The notes: generated by a model from the letters alone, not told the origin. A DNA stretch of 17,090 nt from CAZCPB01 sp964500365 (GCA_964500365.1 CAZCPB010000066.1:1-17090), one strand, 5' to 3'; positions 7,158-14,442 are shown, counted from the first letter of the stretch. Made by a program: numbers and translations.

Positions 7158-8279
7158 ATGGCCGCCACTCCCGAGCCGCACCTGCCGCGGTCCGACCTGG
7201 TCACGCTCCTCTGGGGCGTGTTCTTCATCTTCGCTCCGTTGGGTGCCCTGTGGCTGCTGGCGCTCGCGAACACGCCCGGCTGGCTCATAGCGCTGCTCTC
7301 AGCCGCGCTCGGCGGCCTCATCGCCGTCGGCTGGTGCTTCACGTTTACCACCGGCCGGTACTGGGTGATGGCGCTGGTGATCCCGTTCATGGCGGGCGTG
7401 CCGCTGTTCTTCAGGTACGTCGTACCGGGCTCGTGGCACCGCGTCGGTGCCGACTGGCCGCTGGAATCGCGCCGCTGGTTTCTGATCGGGCTCACGCTGG
7501 TCATGGTTGTCGTCGGATACGTGCTTTCGATCCGCCTGACGAACCGGCTCTCCTGGCGCGCGGCGCGGGCCCAGGCCGAGCTCGATGTCGCCCGCCGGAT
7601 GCACGAGTCGATCGTCCCGGCGATCTCGATCAGGACCGAGCGCATCGAGGTCCACGGCCGCAGCGACCCGTCCAGCGAGATGGGCGGAGACCTGATCGAC
7701 GCGGTGGTTCGCGACGGCGAGGTGGACGTCTTCCTCGCCGACGTCTCGGGGCACGGCGTCGGGGCGGGCGTGGTGATGAGCATGGTCAAAAGTTCGATCC
7801 GCACGCTGGTGCGCTCTCGTCCGAGCCTCGCGTCGCTGACGACCGACCTGAACGCCGTCCTGTCGGAACTGACCACGCCGGAGATGTTCGCGACTTTCGC
7901 GTGCCTCCGGCTCGGCGGGTCCGGCGAGGGCGAGTTCGCGCTCGCCGGTCATCTTCCGCTGCTGCACTTCATCGCCGCCGAGGGCGTGGTGCGCGAATTG
8001 CCCAACGACAACCTGCCCCTCGGGATCGACGCCGACGAGCGCTTCGCGTCGGGGCGCGTCCGCGTCGCTCCCGGCGACACCCTCGCCCTCTACACCGACG
8101 GCCTGATCGAAGTGATGGACGCCCAGGGCCGCCAGCTCGGGCTCGCCGCGCTCCGCGACGTCTTCGCGCGCGAAGCCCGCCGGCCGCTCTCCGAACTCGC
8201 CGCGGCGTTGATGAACGCGGCACGGTCCCACGGCGCGCAGTCCGACGACCAGAGCGTCGTTCTCGTCCGCGTCGGATAA
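7158..8279 (+). CDS. Membrane SpoIIE-type PP2C serine/threonine phosphatase
   Basis: 373 residues. Four hydrophobic segments (about 14-37, 41-60, 68-88, 107-126) make an N-terminal membrane domain, followed by a short linker helix (132-158) and a cytoplasmic PPM/SpoIIE phosphatase domain. Metal-site motifs are present: E174-MGGD178, the DVSGHG motif at 195-200, AGHLPLLH at 263-270, PLGI at 287-290, YTDG at 312-315 and DDQS at 363-366. All the aspartates expected to bind Mg/Mn appear intact, so it should be active. Such proteins dephosphorylate partner-switching anti-sigma-factor antagonists or related regulators; no such partner is seen here. The membrane domain probably senses a signal. It has its own candidate promoter, and the following HD-GYP gene has another. 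Confidence 0.93.
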   Translation: MAATPEPHLPRSDLVTLLWGVFFIFAPLGALWLLALANTPGWLIALLSAALGGLIAVGWCFTFTTGRYWVMALVIPFMAGVPLFFRYVVPGSWHRVGADWPLESRRWFLIGLTLVMVVVGYVLSIRLTNRLSWRAARAQAELDVARRMHESIVPAISIRTERIEVHGRSDPSSEMGGDLIDAVVRDGEVDVFLADVSGHGVGAGVVMSMVKSSIRTLVRSRPSLASLTTDLNAVLSELTTPEMFATFACLRLGGSGEGEFALAGHLPLLHFIAAEGVVRELPNDNLPLGIDADERFASGRVRVAPGDTLALYTDGLIEVMDAQGRQLGLAALRDVFAREARRPLSELAAALMNAARSHGAQSDDQSVVLVRVG

Positions 8280-8313
8280 CTCGAATCTGCGCGGGAATTC
8301 CTCTTGCGCCGGG

Positions 8314-8319
8314 TACGAT
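8314..8319 (+). promoter_or_regulatory. Candidate -10 (TACGAT) of the HD-GYP gene
   Basis: TACGAT ends eight bases before GTG 8328, so transcription would begin almost on the start codon. There is no Shine-Dalgarno sequence. The hexamer matches the one before the phosphatase gene. This element lies inside the frame if TTG 8304 were used as start, which argues for GTG 8328. The GGAATTCC palindrome at 8294-8301 just upstream is noted but probably chance. Confidence 0.45.
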
Positions 8320-8327
8320 TACGCACG

Positions 8328-8996
8328 GTGTACCCCGACCTGATCCAGGCCCTCGTCGGTGTTCTCGAGGCCAAGGACCTTTCGACCGCGGCCCACACCT
8401 GGCGCGTCGTGCTGTACACGCGGGCCATGGCCGAGGCCCACGGACTCGACCGGGACACGATCACGCGTCTGACGCACGCCGCGGCACTCCACGACGTGGG
8501 CAAGATCGACGTGCCCGACGAGATCCTGCAGAAGCCCGGCCCACTGACGGCCGACGAGCGGGCGGTGATGGAGACGCACGCCGCGCTGGGCCACGAAAGG
8601 CTCCTCCGCATGGACGAGGCCGACCCACTGATCCTGGGCCTCGTGCGCCACCACCACGAACGCTGGGACGGCGCGGGCTACCCGGACCGTCTCAAGGGCG
8701 AGGCGATCCCGCTCGGCGCCCGCTACTTCGCCGTGATCGACTCGTTCGACGCGTTGACCAGCCTGAGGCCCTACCGCGCGGACGTGGGCGAGCGGGCCGC
8801 CGAGCGCGCGATCATCGAGCTCAAATCGGGGCGGGCCGCCCGCTACGACGCCGCGAGCGTGGACGCGTTTACAGACCTGTACGAGACGGGGAGGCTCGGG
8901 TGGATCCTCGAATACTTCAACGACCGCTGCCCTGTGCCGGAGTACGCGGCGCTGAAAGACGTTGACGGCGCGGTGCGGTCGGCGCGCCCGATTTGA
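8328..8996 (+). CDS. Stand-alone HD-GYP domain protein (putative c-di-GMP phosphodiesterase)
   Basis: 222 residues from GTG 8328; TTG 8304 would add eight residues but overlaps the likely promoter. Almost the whole chain is one HD-GYP domain with no receiver or sensor part. Key residues: H23, the H55-D56 dyad in HDVGKIDVP, H84, H108-H110 with E111, the diagnostic W113-DGAGYP118, and D138 in FAVIDSFDALT. These are the metal ligands and GYP loop of enzymes that break down cyclic di-GMP (or other cyclic dinucleotides) in the cytoplasm. It follows the membrane phosphatase by 48 bases and probably shares a signalling context, though the separate -10 suggests independent control. It converges with the EVE gene, with 11 bases between the stops. 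Activity on c-di-GMP is inferred from family. Confidence 0.92.
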   Translation: MYPDLIQALVGVLEAKDLSTAAHTWRVVLYTRAMAEAHGLDRDTITRLTHAAALHDVGKIDVPDEILQKPGPLTADERAVMETHAALGHERLLRMDEADPLILGLVRHHHERWDGAGYPDRLKGEAIPLGARYFAVIDSFDALTSLRPYRADVGERAAERAIIELKSGRAARYDAASVDAFTDLYETGRLGWILEYFNDRCPVPEYAALKDVDGAVRSARPI

Positions 8997-9007
8997 TGTT
9001 CTCCTGA

Positions 9008-9433
9008 TCACAGCCCCGCGAGGGATTGCAGCGCCTGATCGAGCCCGGATTCGACGCGCATCACGCTGAGCCGCCCCTGCGTCACGAGCGGGAACTTCGC
9101 GAACCGCTTGTCGGCCTTGATCGCCGAGAGATCGATCGGAGTCTTCGCCGCCCGAACCGGCACGAGGTCCACCACGGCGAACTTCGGCTCGCCCCTGTCG
9201 TTCTTCCCGGGTTTCTTCGGGTCCTCGTACGCGCCGGACGCGGCACGCGCCAGGCCCACGATCGCCCGCTCATCGCCGGTGTGGTAGATGAGCACGTCGT
9301 CGCCCTTGCGCACGGTCCGCAACTGGTTCAGCGCCGCGGGATTGGAGACGCCCGTCCAGACGCATCGCTTCTCTCGCACGAGATCGTCGAACGAGAAGTC
9401 CGAGGGCTCGGTCTTGAACAGGAAGGTTGCCAT
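9008..9433 (-). CDS. EVE domain-containing protein
   Basis: 141 residues from ATG 9433; an in-frame extension to 9532 lies inside the upstream epimerase gene and is Arg-rich noise. The start follows AAGGA after the epimerase stop codon, 11 bases away, so the two form an operon. EVE hallmarks: FLFKTEPSDFSFDDL at residues 4-18, VWTGVSNPAALNQLR at 25-39, KGDDVLIYHTGDERAIVGLA at 43-62, and a closing QGRLSVMRV. EVE is a PUA-like fold that binds modified bases in nucleic acids; bacterial stand-alone members are common and their cellular role is poorly known. The pairing with a sugar epimerase does not explain function. Confidence 0.92.
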   Translation of the reverse strand: MATFLFKTEPSDFSFDDLVREKRCVWTGVSNPAALNQLRTVRKGDDVLIYHTGDERAIVGLARAASGAYEDPKKPGKNDRGEPKFAVVDLVPVRAAKTPIDLSAIKADKRFAKFPLVTQGRLSVMRVESGLDQALQSLAGL

Positions 9434-9444
9434 GGTCCGTGTCC

Positions 9445-10395
9445 TTACGCGGGGGCCGGCTCGATGACCAGTCGAACCGTGCCGCGCATCGACTCGCCGG
9501 GCTCGAGCACGCGGACCCCGGTCCCTGTCCACCCGCGCTCAAACAGATTGAACCCGTCGTTCACCATGCTCACGGGTTCGAGACAGAAGTGCCGCGAAGG
9601 CCGTGCCCCGGGGCCGCCGCCGTCGAGCGTCGAGTACACCACCGCGTGCCCGAATTCCGGCGAACACTCGAAGGTTGCCCGCACGCCGCAGGCGGGCCAC
9701 GTCACGGACATCCGGCCGTCGCTGCCCCCGAAGACATCGTCGAGTTCGAGCGTGCCGAGCGGCGCCCCCTCCGCGAAGCGCTCCGTGAGCACGTCCGGGC
9801 ACGCGGCGCCGCTCGGGATCATGTCCGCGCACGGGTACCTCCCGGCGACGTTCATCCCCACTACCGCGTCGTCCTCCGGGCTCCAGAGACGTCGGCAGAA
9901 GTAGGGGTGAAAGCCCACGCCGCACGGCATGGGCGAGTCGCCAAGGTTGTTTACGGCGATTCCCAACCGCAGCGCGGACTCCTCGAGCTCGTAGCGGAGC
10001 GTGCACGTGAACGCCCACGGCCACGCCCGCACCGCGTCGCCAGAACCGTGTCGTCGAGAATCGAAGCTGAACCGCGCCGAAACGGGCGAACGATCGAGAA
10101 GCTCGAACGGCTTGTCCTTGACCAGCCCGTGGATCGCCGTGCCGTCCGGCCAGTCGGCCGGCAGCTCGACCCCGCGGCCTCGGAACCGGAACACTCCCCC
10201 CGCGATCCGGTTGCACCACGGCGCCAGCGCGTAGCAGGACATGTCGTTCCACCACGAAACACCCGGCGCGGCCCTGCGCCACAGCGGAACAAACTCTCCC
10301 GAGGGCGCGCGGACCAAGAGGTCGCCGATGCCCGCGCCCAGCGACGGGATCAGCGCGAGCCGGAGCCGCTCATTCTCGACGACGACCTGCGCCAT
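9445..10395 (-). CDS. Aldose 1-epimerase family protein
   Basis: 316 residues. The enzyme interconverts alpha and beta anomers of hexoses; this one is cytoplasmic with no signal peptide. Family features: PWCNRIAGG (N62, R63), H89 in AIHGLV, H163 in GFHPYF as the likely general acid, and E273 in CLEPVS as the likely general base. Length fits the GalM-like family (about 300-350). It is not certain that it acts on galactose, since diverged members act on hexose 6-phosphates or other sugars, so I give no gene symbol. It starts at ATG 10395, just downstream of the terminator of the Cys-rich gene, with a TAGGCT -10 candidate six bases before the ATG and no Shine-Dalgarno sequence. First gene of a two-gene operon with the EVE gene. 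Confidence 0.93.
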   Translation of the reverse strand: MAQVVVENERLRLALIPSLGAGIGDLLVRAPSGEFVPLWRRAAPGVSWWNDMSCYALAPWCNRIAGGVFRFRGRGVELPADWPDGTAIHGLVKDKPFELLDRSPVSARFSFDSRRHGSGDAVRAWPWAFTCTLRYELEESALRLGIAVNNLGDSPMPCGVGFHPYFCRRLWSPEDDAVVGMNVAGRYPCADMIPSGAACPDVLTERFAEGAPLGTLELDDVFGGSDGRMSVTWPACGVRATFECSPEFGHAVVYSTLDGGGPGARPSRHFCLEPVSMVNDGFNLFERGWTGTGVRVLEPGESMRGTVRLVIEPAPA

Positions 10396-10401
10396 GGCAT
10401 G

Positions 10402-10407
10402 AGCCTA
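10402..10407 (-). promoter_or_regulatory. Candidate -10 (TAGGCT) of the epimerase-EVE operon
   Basis: On the minus strand TAGGCT ends six bases before ATG 10395, again with no Shine-Dalgarno sequence. Because an intrinsic terminator lies just upstream (10428-10454), the operon needs a promoter in this short gap, and this is the only TAnnnT hexamer I see well placed. Inferred. Confidence 0.4.
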
Positions 10408-10427
10408 TCGCGCCGGACAGCGCATCG

Positions 10428-10454
10428 AAAAAACGCCCGCCGAGGAGCGGGCGT
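10428..10454 (-). terminator. Intrinsic terminator after the Cys-rich gene
   Basis: On the minus strand ACGCCCGC, loop TCCTCG, GCGGGCGT, directly followed by a run of T: an eight-base perfect stem with a six-base loop and a six-T tract. It lies about 48 bases after the stop codon at 10503. A second small hairpin, CCTCCG-tggta-CGGAGG at 10461-10477 (read on plus), sits between the gene and the terminator. Confidence 0.9.
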
Positions 10455-10502
10455 CGGGTCCCTCCGTGGTACGGAGGTGTCGAAAAGCGCTGCTTCGTTC
10501 GC

Positions 10503-10970
10503 TCAGTTCGTGCCGCCGTCGGTCGCCGGGGCCGACGAGTAGGGGCACTCGCCCTTGGACGCGGTGGTGGCGGTCGCGCCGGTGCCGCACGCCTCGGCCG
10601 TGCCGGGGCAGGTGCCGCCGTTCTTGCTCTTGCAGCAGTCGCCCGCTTCCTTGCCCTGGCAGCACGAGCTCGACTCGGTGCAGGCGGTCGCGGTGTCGCA
10701 CGCGGCCTTCTCCGCGCACGTCGCGCCCTCGGCCTTCTCGGCCGTCAGCGCCACGGTCTTCACGTCGGCCTCGGCCTTCTCGCCCGAGCACGAGAGCGGG
10801 CACGCCTGCTTCTCAACCGCGACTTCGGTCGTCGCCGCGGCCGGTGTCACGACGGCCGTCTCGGCCTTGTCGCAGGTGCCCAGAGGGCAGCCGGTGCTGA
10901 GCATGTTGTACCCGCCGACGCCGAGGCCGACGAGCCCGATGATCGCGAGGACGGGAGTAAACGACTTCAT
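10503..10970 (-). CDS. Cysteine-rich membrane-anchored protein of unknown function
   Basis: 155 residues from ATG 10970, preceded by GGAG sequences; an open extension to 11093 has no coding character. Residues about 5-20 form a hydrophobic signal or anchor (FTPVLAIIGLVGLGVG). The rest is outside the membrane, poor in large hydrophobics and rich in Ala, Thr, Glu, Lys and Cys. Fourteen cysteines occur at 28, 33, 57, 61, 85, 91, 97, 103, 104, 112, 113, 121, 128 and 142, including CPLGTC, CPLSC and the block CCQGKEAGDCC. This looks like a metal-binding or disulfide-rich surface protein, but I recognise no named family. Monocistronic: own terminator, and a divergent gene upstream. A real gene is supported by start, ribosome site, anchor and terminator. 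Confidence 0.8.
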   Translation of the reverse strand: MKSFTPVLAIIGLVGLGVGGYNMLSTGCPLGTCDKAETAVVTPAAATTEVAVEKQACPLSCSGEKAEADVKTVALTAEKAEGATCAEKAACDTATACTESSSCCQGKEAGDCCKSKNGGTCPGTAEACGTGATATTASKGECPYSSAPATDGGTN

Positions 10971-11307
10971 GGTGGTCTCCTGGCTCCTCCGGCGGAACTG
11001 CCGGCCCGGAATGATACGCCTCAAGTTGGGCGTGGTTCGGCCCGGATCGCCGGCCTCTTCCCGGGGGCAAGCGCGTGTCCAGAAACCCGGCATCCCGTCC
11101 GGTTATCGGCATCTTGGCGCGGGCGCGCTGATCCGGGCGAGGGCGCACCCGTCAGACTCGTAACCGGCGGCGTACGGGCCCGTTGGTTTCCCGGACCGCG
11201 CAGGTTCAGTGCCCCCTTTACCCCGCCGATACAGCCCTTCAGACCGTCCCGCGCGGGCGGTCCCGACATCACATCGGGCCCACGGCCCGGGGACACGGGG
11301 AGCCGCC
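10971..11307. other. Divergent intergenic region upstream of the Cys-rich and coiled-coil genes
   Basis: About 337 bases with no convincing gene. On the minus strand TATCAT (complement of 11011-11016) is a reasonable -10 for the Cys-rich gene with a leader of about 35 bases and a good ribosome site. On the plus strand no clear promoter for the coiled-coil gene was found; TACAGC near 11229 is weak. ACGGGCCCGT at 11174-11183 is a perfect ten-base palindrome that could be an operator, but such GC palindromes are common by chance here. Confidence 0.45.
11011..11016 (-). promoter_or_regulatory. Candidate -10 (TATCAT) of the Cys-rich gene
   Basis: TATCAT on the minus strand lies 40 bases before ATG 10970 and matches the TATAAT consensus at four of six positions, including both ends. 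The message would carry a normal leader with a GGAG ribosome site, unlike the leaderless candidates. No well-placed -35. Confidence 0.35.
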
Positions 11308-13458
11308 ATGAGTGCGCCGGCCGGTCATAACCAAAACAACGCCGACGCCCAGTCCGCCGCCGCGCAGGAGCCCGACGTCCTCGAGGTGCTCAGCGGCTTC
11401 CAGGCCAGCGTCGAGAACCTGAAGAGCCTCTACGCGCACCGTGCCGCAGCGACCGCCAAGCTCGCCGAGCGTGAGGCCGAACTGAGCGCCCACGCCGAGC
11501 GCCTCAAGTCCCTCGAGCGGGAACTCGAGGAGCGTCGCGCGACCGCCGCCCGCGACCGTGAAGCGATGGAACAATTGCACGCCCAGACCGAAAAGCGCGC
11601 CGAAGAACTGGCCGCGAAGGTCGCCGAGGCCGACCGCGCCCGCGAGCAGGTCGACCGCTCGCGCGCCGAGGCGGAGCGCTCGCACGCAGAAGCTGAGAAA
11701 TCCCGCGCCGAGATCGAGAGCGCCCGGGCCGATGTCGGACGCCTCCGCGCCGAGGCCGAGCAGGCGCTGGCCGAGGCCGGCAGGGTCAGGTCAGAGGCCG
11801 ACCGGCTCCGCGCCGAGGTCGAGAGCGCTCGCGGCGCGATGGAAGCGTCGAGGACCGAAGTCGAGAAGGCGCGGGCCGAGTGCGACGCCTCGCGGGCCGC
11901 CGTGCAATCGCTCAACGAGGAGCTGGCCGCGCGCCAGGCCGAGCTCGAGGCCGCCCGCAACGCCGTCGAGGCGCAGCGCAAGGCCGTCGAGGCCGCCGCC
12001 GCGGAGGTCGCCGCCCGCGAGGTGTCGTTCAAGACCCGCGCCGCCGAACGCGACGCCGCCGCGACCCGCGCCGGCGAGACCGAGAAGCAGCTCAAGGACG
12101 CCAAGGCCGCCCTCGCCGCCGAGCAGACCCGCGCCCGCGAACTGGAGTCCTCCCTCCGGGCCGAGCTCGCCGCGGCGGTCAAGACCCGCGACGACCTCGC
12201 CCAGCGGGCCGGGAACGTCTCGGACAACGAGCAGAAGCTCCGCGCCGAGCTCGAGGCCGCGACGCGCCAGTGCGCGGCACTCCAGTCTGCGGCCGCCGAG
12301 CACGCCCGCCAGCTCGCGACCGAGCGCGAGGAGGTCAAACGCCTCACGCTCGAGATGAACGCGCTGGCGACCGCCAGCCAGCAGACCCAGTCGACTTCGA
12401 GCGCCGACCGCGCCAAGCTGGAGAAGGCCGCCAGGGCACTCGTCGAGCTCCGCGCCGAACGAGACGGTCTCAAGAGCCAGCTGAGCAAGGCTCATCACGA
12501 CCTCGCCCGCGCCGTCGAGAACGCCTCCAAGGGCAGGCCCACCCCGGGGCGTGACGCGACGGTCGAACTGCGCCGCCGGCGTGTGAGCCGCTACCGCAAG
12601 CTCGTCCGCGAGCAGTCGGAAAAGGTCAAGAAGGCGACCGAAACGCTCCGCTCCCGGTTCGAGGCCGCCGAGCAGCTCGTCGCCCAGCGGGCCGAACTGG
12701 CCGAGGCCCACGCCGCCGTCAAGTCCGCCGAACGCCGCGTCGAGAAGTCCAAGAGCAAGGGGCGGGTCGCCGCCACCATGTTCTACGGCATCGCCTCGGC
12801 CCTCGTGCTGGCGTTCATGTGCTGGATCGGCACCGGCTGGCTGACCCCGGGAGACTTCGTGGCGACCTCGACGCTGGCCGCCGAGTCCCGCACCCGCGAA
12901 CTGACCGACGCCGAGCGAGCCGAATGGCAGGCCTTCCACGAGCAGATCCTCGCCGACCCGCAGTTCCACGAAATGGTCGCCGACCGTTACCAGCGCCGCG
13001 CGATCATGGAGTACACCACCCCGGGCGCGGTCCGCGACCTCATCACATCCAGCGTGCAGACGCGCTCGGCCGAGGACGGGCAGTTGGTGATCGAGCTCCG
13101 TGCTCAGGGGCAGGACCGCGCCCAGCGCGTCCTCGACACCCTCACCACGGCCCTGGCCAGCCACGCCAACTCGTCGCGCCACAAGCGGGTGGACGGCTCT
13201 TCGACCGCCATCCGCCAGCCGTCCACTCCCAGCGACCAGCCCGTCGATAACCAGCGCCTGGTCTTCGCCGGACTGTCGTGGGCCGTCAGCCTCATGCTCG
13301 GGCTCGCGGTTGCCGCGATCCTGTGGCGCCGCCTGCTGCACGCCAAGAGCACTTTCGAGCGTGCGACCCGAGTCGACGAGGTCCTCGACGAGACGCGCTG
13401 GCAGCCCCTGCCGACGACGGCCACGGGCCGCAAGGGCCGGGCCCGCATGGGATTCTGA
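11308..13458 (+). CDS. Large coiled-coil membrane protein with Wzz-like outer domain
   Basis: 716 residues from ATG 11308, preceded by GGGGAG with five-base spacing; an open extension to 11209 is rejected. Residues about 45-490 are almost entirely predicted coiled coil, Ala/Glu/Arg-rich, with 18 successive heptads at 115-240. A basic patch (RRRRVSRYRK, about 430-440) and a second coil precede the first membrane segment at 491-512. An outer domain of about 138 residues follows, then a second membrane segment at 651-673 and a short basic tail. The outer domain opens with FVATSTLAAES, has LADPQFHEMVADRYQRR, a QLVIELRAQG strand and an ARVLDTL-like helix (RAQRVLDTLTTAL). This order resembles the Wzz/polysaccharide co-polymerase fold placed between two membrane helices. 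By topology the long coil is cytoplasmic. The Wzz link is inference; the protein could instead be structural. A strong hairpin terminator follows. Confidence 0.85.
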   Translation: MSAPAGHNQNNADAQSAAAQEPDVLEVLSGFQASVENLKSLYAHRAAATAKLAEREAELSAHAERLKSLERELEERRATAARDREAMEQLHAQTEKRAEELAAKVAEADRAREQVDRSRAEAERSHAEAEKSRAEIESARADVGRLRAEAEQALAEAGRVRSEADRLRAEVESARGAMEASRTEVEKARAECDASRAAVQSLNEELAARQAELEAARNAVEAQRKAVEAAAAEVAAREVSFKTRAAERDAAATRAGETEKQLKDAKAALAAEQTRARELESSLRAELAAAVKTRDDLAQRAGNVSDNEQKLRAELEAATRQCAALQSAAAEHARQLATEREEVKRLTLEMNALATASQQTQSTSSADRAKLEKAARALVELRAERDGLKSQLSKAHHDLARAVENASKGRPTPGRDATVELRRRRVSRYRKLVREQSEKVKKATETLRSRFEAAEQLVAQRAELAEAHAAVKSAERRVEKSKSKGRVAATMFYGIASALVLAFMCWIGTGWLTPGDFVATSTLAAESRTRELTDAERAEWQAFHEQILADPQFHEMVADRYQRRAIMEYTTPGAVRDLITSSVQTRSAEDGQLVIELRAQGQDRAQRVLDTLTTALASHANSSRHKRVDGSSTAIRQPSTPSDQPVDNQRLVFAGLSWAVSLMLGLAVAAILWRRLLHAKSTFERATRVDEVLDETRWQPLPTTATGRKGRARMGF
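11650..12027 (+). repeat. Heptad-coding tandem repeat (18 x 21 bases, degenerate)
   Basis: The coding sequence has a 21-base period encoding 18 successive heptads without a skip, residues 115-240 of the coiled-coil protein. Typical units are AERSHAE, AEKSRAE, ADRLRAE and VEKARAE; the consensus is (A/V)-E-x-x-R-A-E, with small or aliphatic residues at the first position of each unit. The DNA copies are diverged, so this is an amino-acid-level repeat, perhaps grown by unequal exchange. Confidence 0.75.
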
Positions 13459-13491
13459 CGCGGCCGGGGCGTCGGCTCCGCTTAATAACGA

Positions 13492-13520
13492 CGACGCCCG
13501 GGCGAGTGGCCCGGGCGTCG
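13492..13520. terminator. Hairpin terminator between convergent genes
   Basis: A perfect 12-base stem, CGACGCCCGGGC and its complement, with loop GAGTG. On plus it is followed by CGTCGTTCTTCT, 33 bases after the coiled-coil stop. On minus it is followed by GTCGTTATTAAG, 62 bases after the anti-sigma stop. It could serve both convergent genes; the T tracts are broken, so efficiency is uncertain. Confidence 0.75.
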
Positions 13521-13581
13521 CGTCGTTCTTCTGCATGTCGCGCCGGTCAGGCCACCTTCAGGCCCCCCTGTATGCCTTCCT

Positions 13582-14442
13582 TCAGGCCAGCTGCGCCGTC
13601 ATGATCCGGCGGCCGAACTCGCCCGGCCGGTCCAGGGGCACCTCGCACAGCGCGAGGCGTGCGGTCCCGGGGTTGAACCGCACCTTCTCGATCATCTGGA
13701 AGCCGCCTGTCGTGGTGAACGAGGCGACCTCCACGTATTTGCCGGCGCTGTCGAGCAGGGGTTCGTTGTCCGCACCGATCGCAAAGACCTTGTACACCGT
13801 GTTGGGCTTCGACGGGAGGTTCGAGCAATAGATCCGGCCTTCGCCGCGCTCCGCGTCGTAGTTCGCCGCGACCTGGGCCCGCAGGGCGGAGTCCTCCGGC
13901 GTGAACACGACCCGCCGCATCTTCTCGTTGAAGATCAAATCGCGCACCGGCAGGCTCGACAGCTCCCGCAGCACAAGTTCGGTCTCCTGCGAGGTCTTGT
14001 AGCGGTCGAACTGGTCCCGCAGGTACAAAGTCGCCGCGGCCAGACCCACCGCCGCGCTGGCGAACCCCAGCGCCGCGGCGCGCCACAGGCGCGACACCCG
14101 CCGGACAGGCCGAAGCTCGGGGAGCGATCGCCCCGCGCCGTGCGCCCGCACGGCGCCCACGGCGACGGACTGCTCGATCTGCTCGTGGACTGCCGACAGC
14201 ACCCGTTCCCGCATCGCGGCCACTCCCACGTCGGTCAGCACCGCGTCGCGCAGGCCCTCGGGGGGCTCGGCGTCGACCCCGATGAAGTCGCTGCGGACCC
14301 AGCGGGCTTGCTCGCGGCGCAGCTGCGCCCGGAGTTCGGGCGGCGCGCCCGCGAACGCGGCGTCGAACGCCTCGCGCTCGTGGTCGTCGAGAAGCCCGAG
14401 GGCGTCGAGCTGGCACAGTTCCAGGAGTTCACGCGTCTTCAT
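13582..14442 (-). CDS. Membrane anti-sigma factor, RskA-like
   Basis: 286 residues. It starts in an ATGA overlap with the sigma factor stop, so the two are translationally coupled. The N-terminal part (LLELCQLDALGLLDDHEREAF) resembles the cytoplasmic sigma-binding domain of RskA-type anti-sigma factors. The HxxxCxxC zinc motif of ZAS proteins is absent. One membrane helix lies at about 121-141, and the C-terminal 145 residues outside form the RskA-like domain, with RRVVFTPEDSA, TVYKVFAIGADNEPLL, GGFQMIEKV and ARLALCEVP. Such proteins hold their ECF sigma factor inactive until a signal leads to proteolysis or release. The stop codon lies in the second of two copies of a ten-base direct repeat (CCTTCAGGCC at 13555-13564 and 13579-13588). 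Confidence 0.88.
   Translation of the reverse strand: MKTRELLELCQLDALGLLDDHEREAFDAAFAGAPPELRAQLRREQARWVRSDFIGVDAEPPEGLRDAVLTDVGVAAMRERVLSAVHEQIEQSVAVGAVRAHGAGRSLPELRPVRRVSRLWRAAALGFASAAVGLAAATLYLRDQFDRYKTSQETELVLRELSSLPVRDLIFNEKMRRVVFTPEDSALRAQVAANYDAERGEGRIYCSNLPSKPNTVYKVFAIGADNEPLLDSAGKYVEVASFTTTGGFQMIEKVRFNPGTARLALCEVPLDRPGEFGRRIMTAQLA

Noticed and set aside
8294..8301. GGAATTCC palindrome upstream of the HD-GYP gene
   Set aside because: Single eight-base palindrome with no second copy or known operator match; likely chance.
6614..8965. Plus-strand open frame of 783 codons spanning the DUF1080, phosphatase and HD-GYP genes
   Set aside because: All three genes are identified by family motifs in other frames. 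This frame is Arg/Pro-rich and without motifs.
11174..11183. ACGGGCCCGT palindrome upstream of the coiled-coil gene
   Set aside because: GC palindromes of this size are expected in such DNA. Not tied to a promoter element.
11791..13536. Long open frame (581 codons) on the minus strand
   Set aside because: Antisense of the coiled-coil gene; the Gly/Leu-rich composition is what the complement of Ala/Glu/Arg heptads gives.
13555..13588. Ten-base direct repeat CCTTCAGGCC, 24 bases apart, at the end of the anti-sigma gene
   Set aside because: Probably a small local duplication that gives a second in-frame TGA eight codons after the first. No sign of an attachment site or mobile element.
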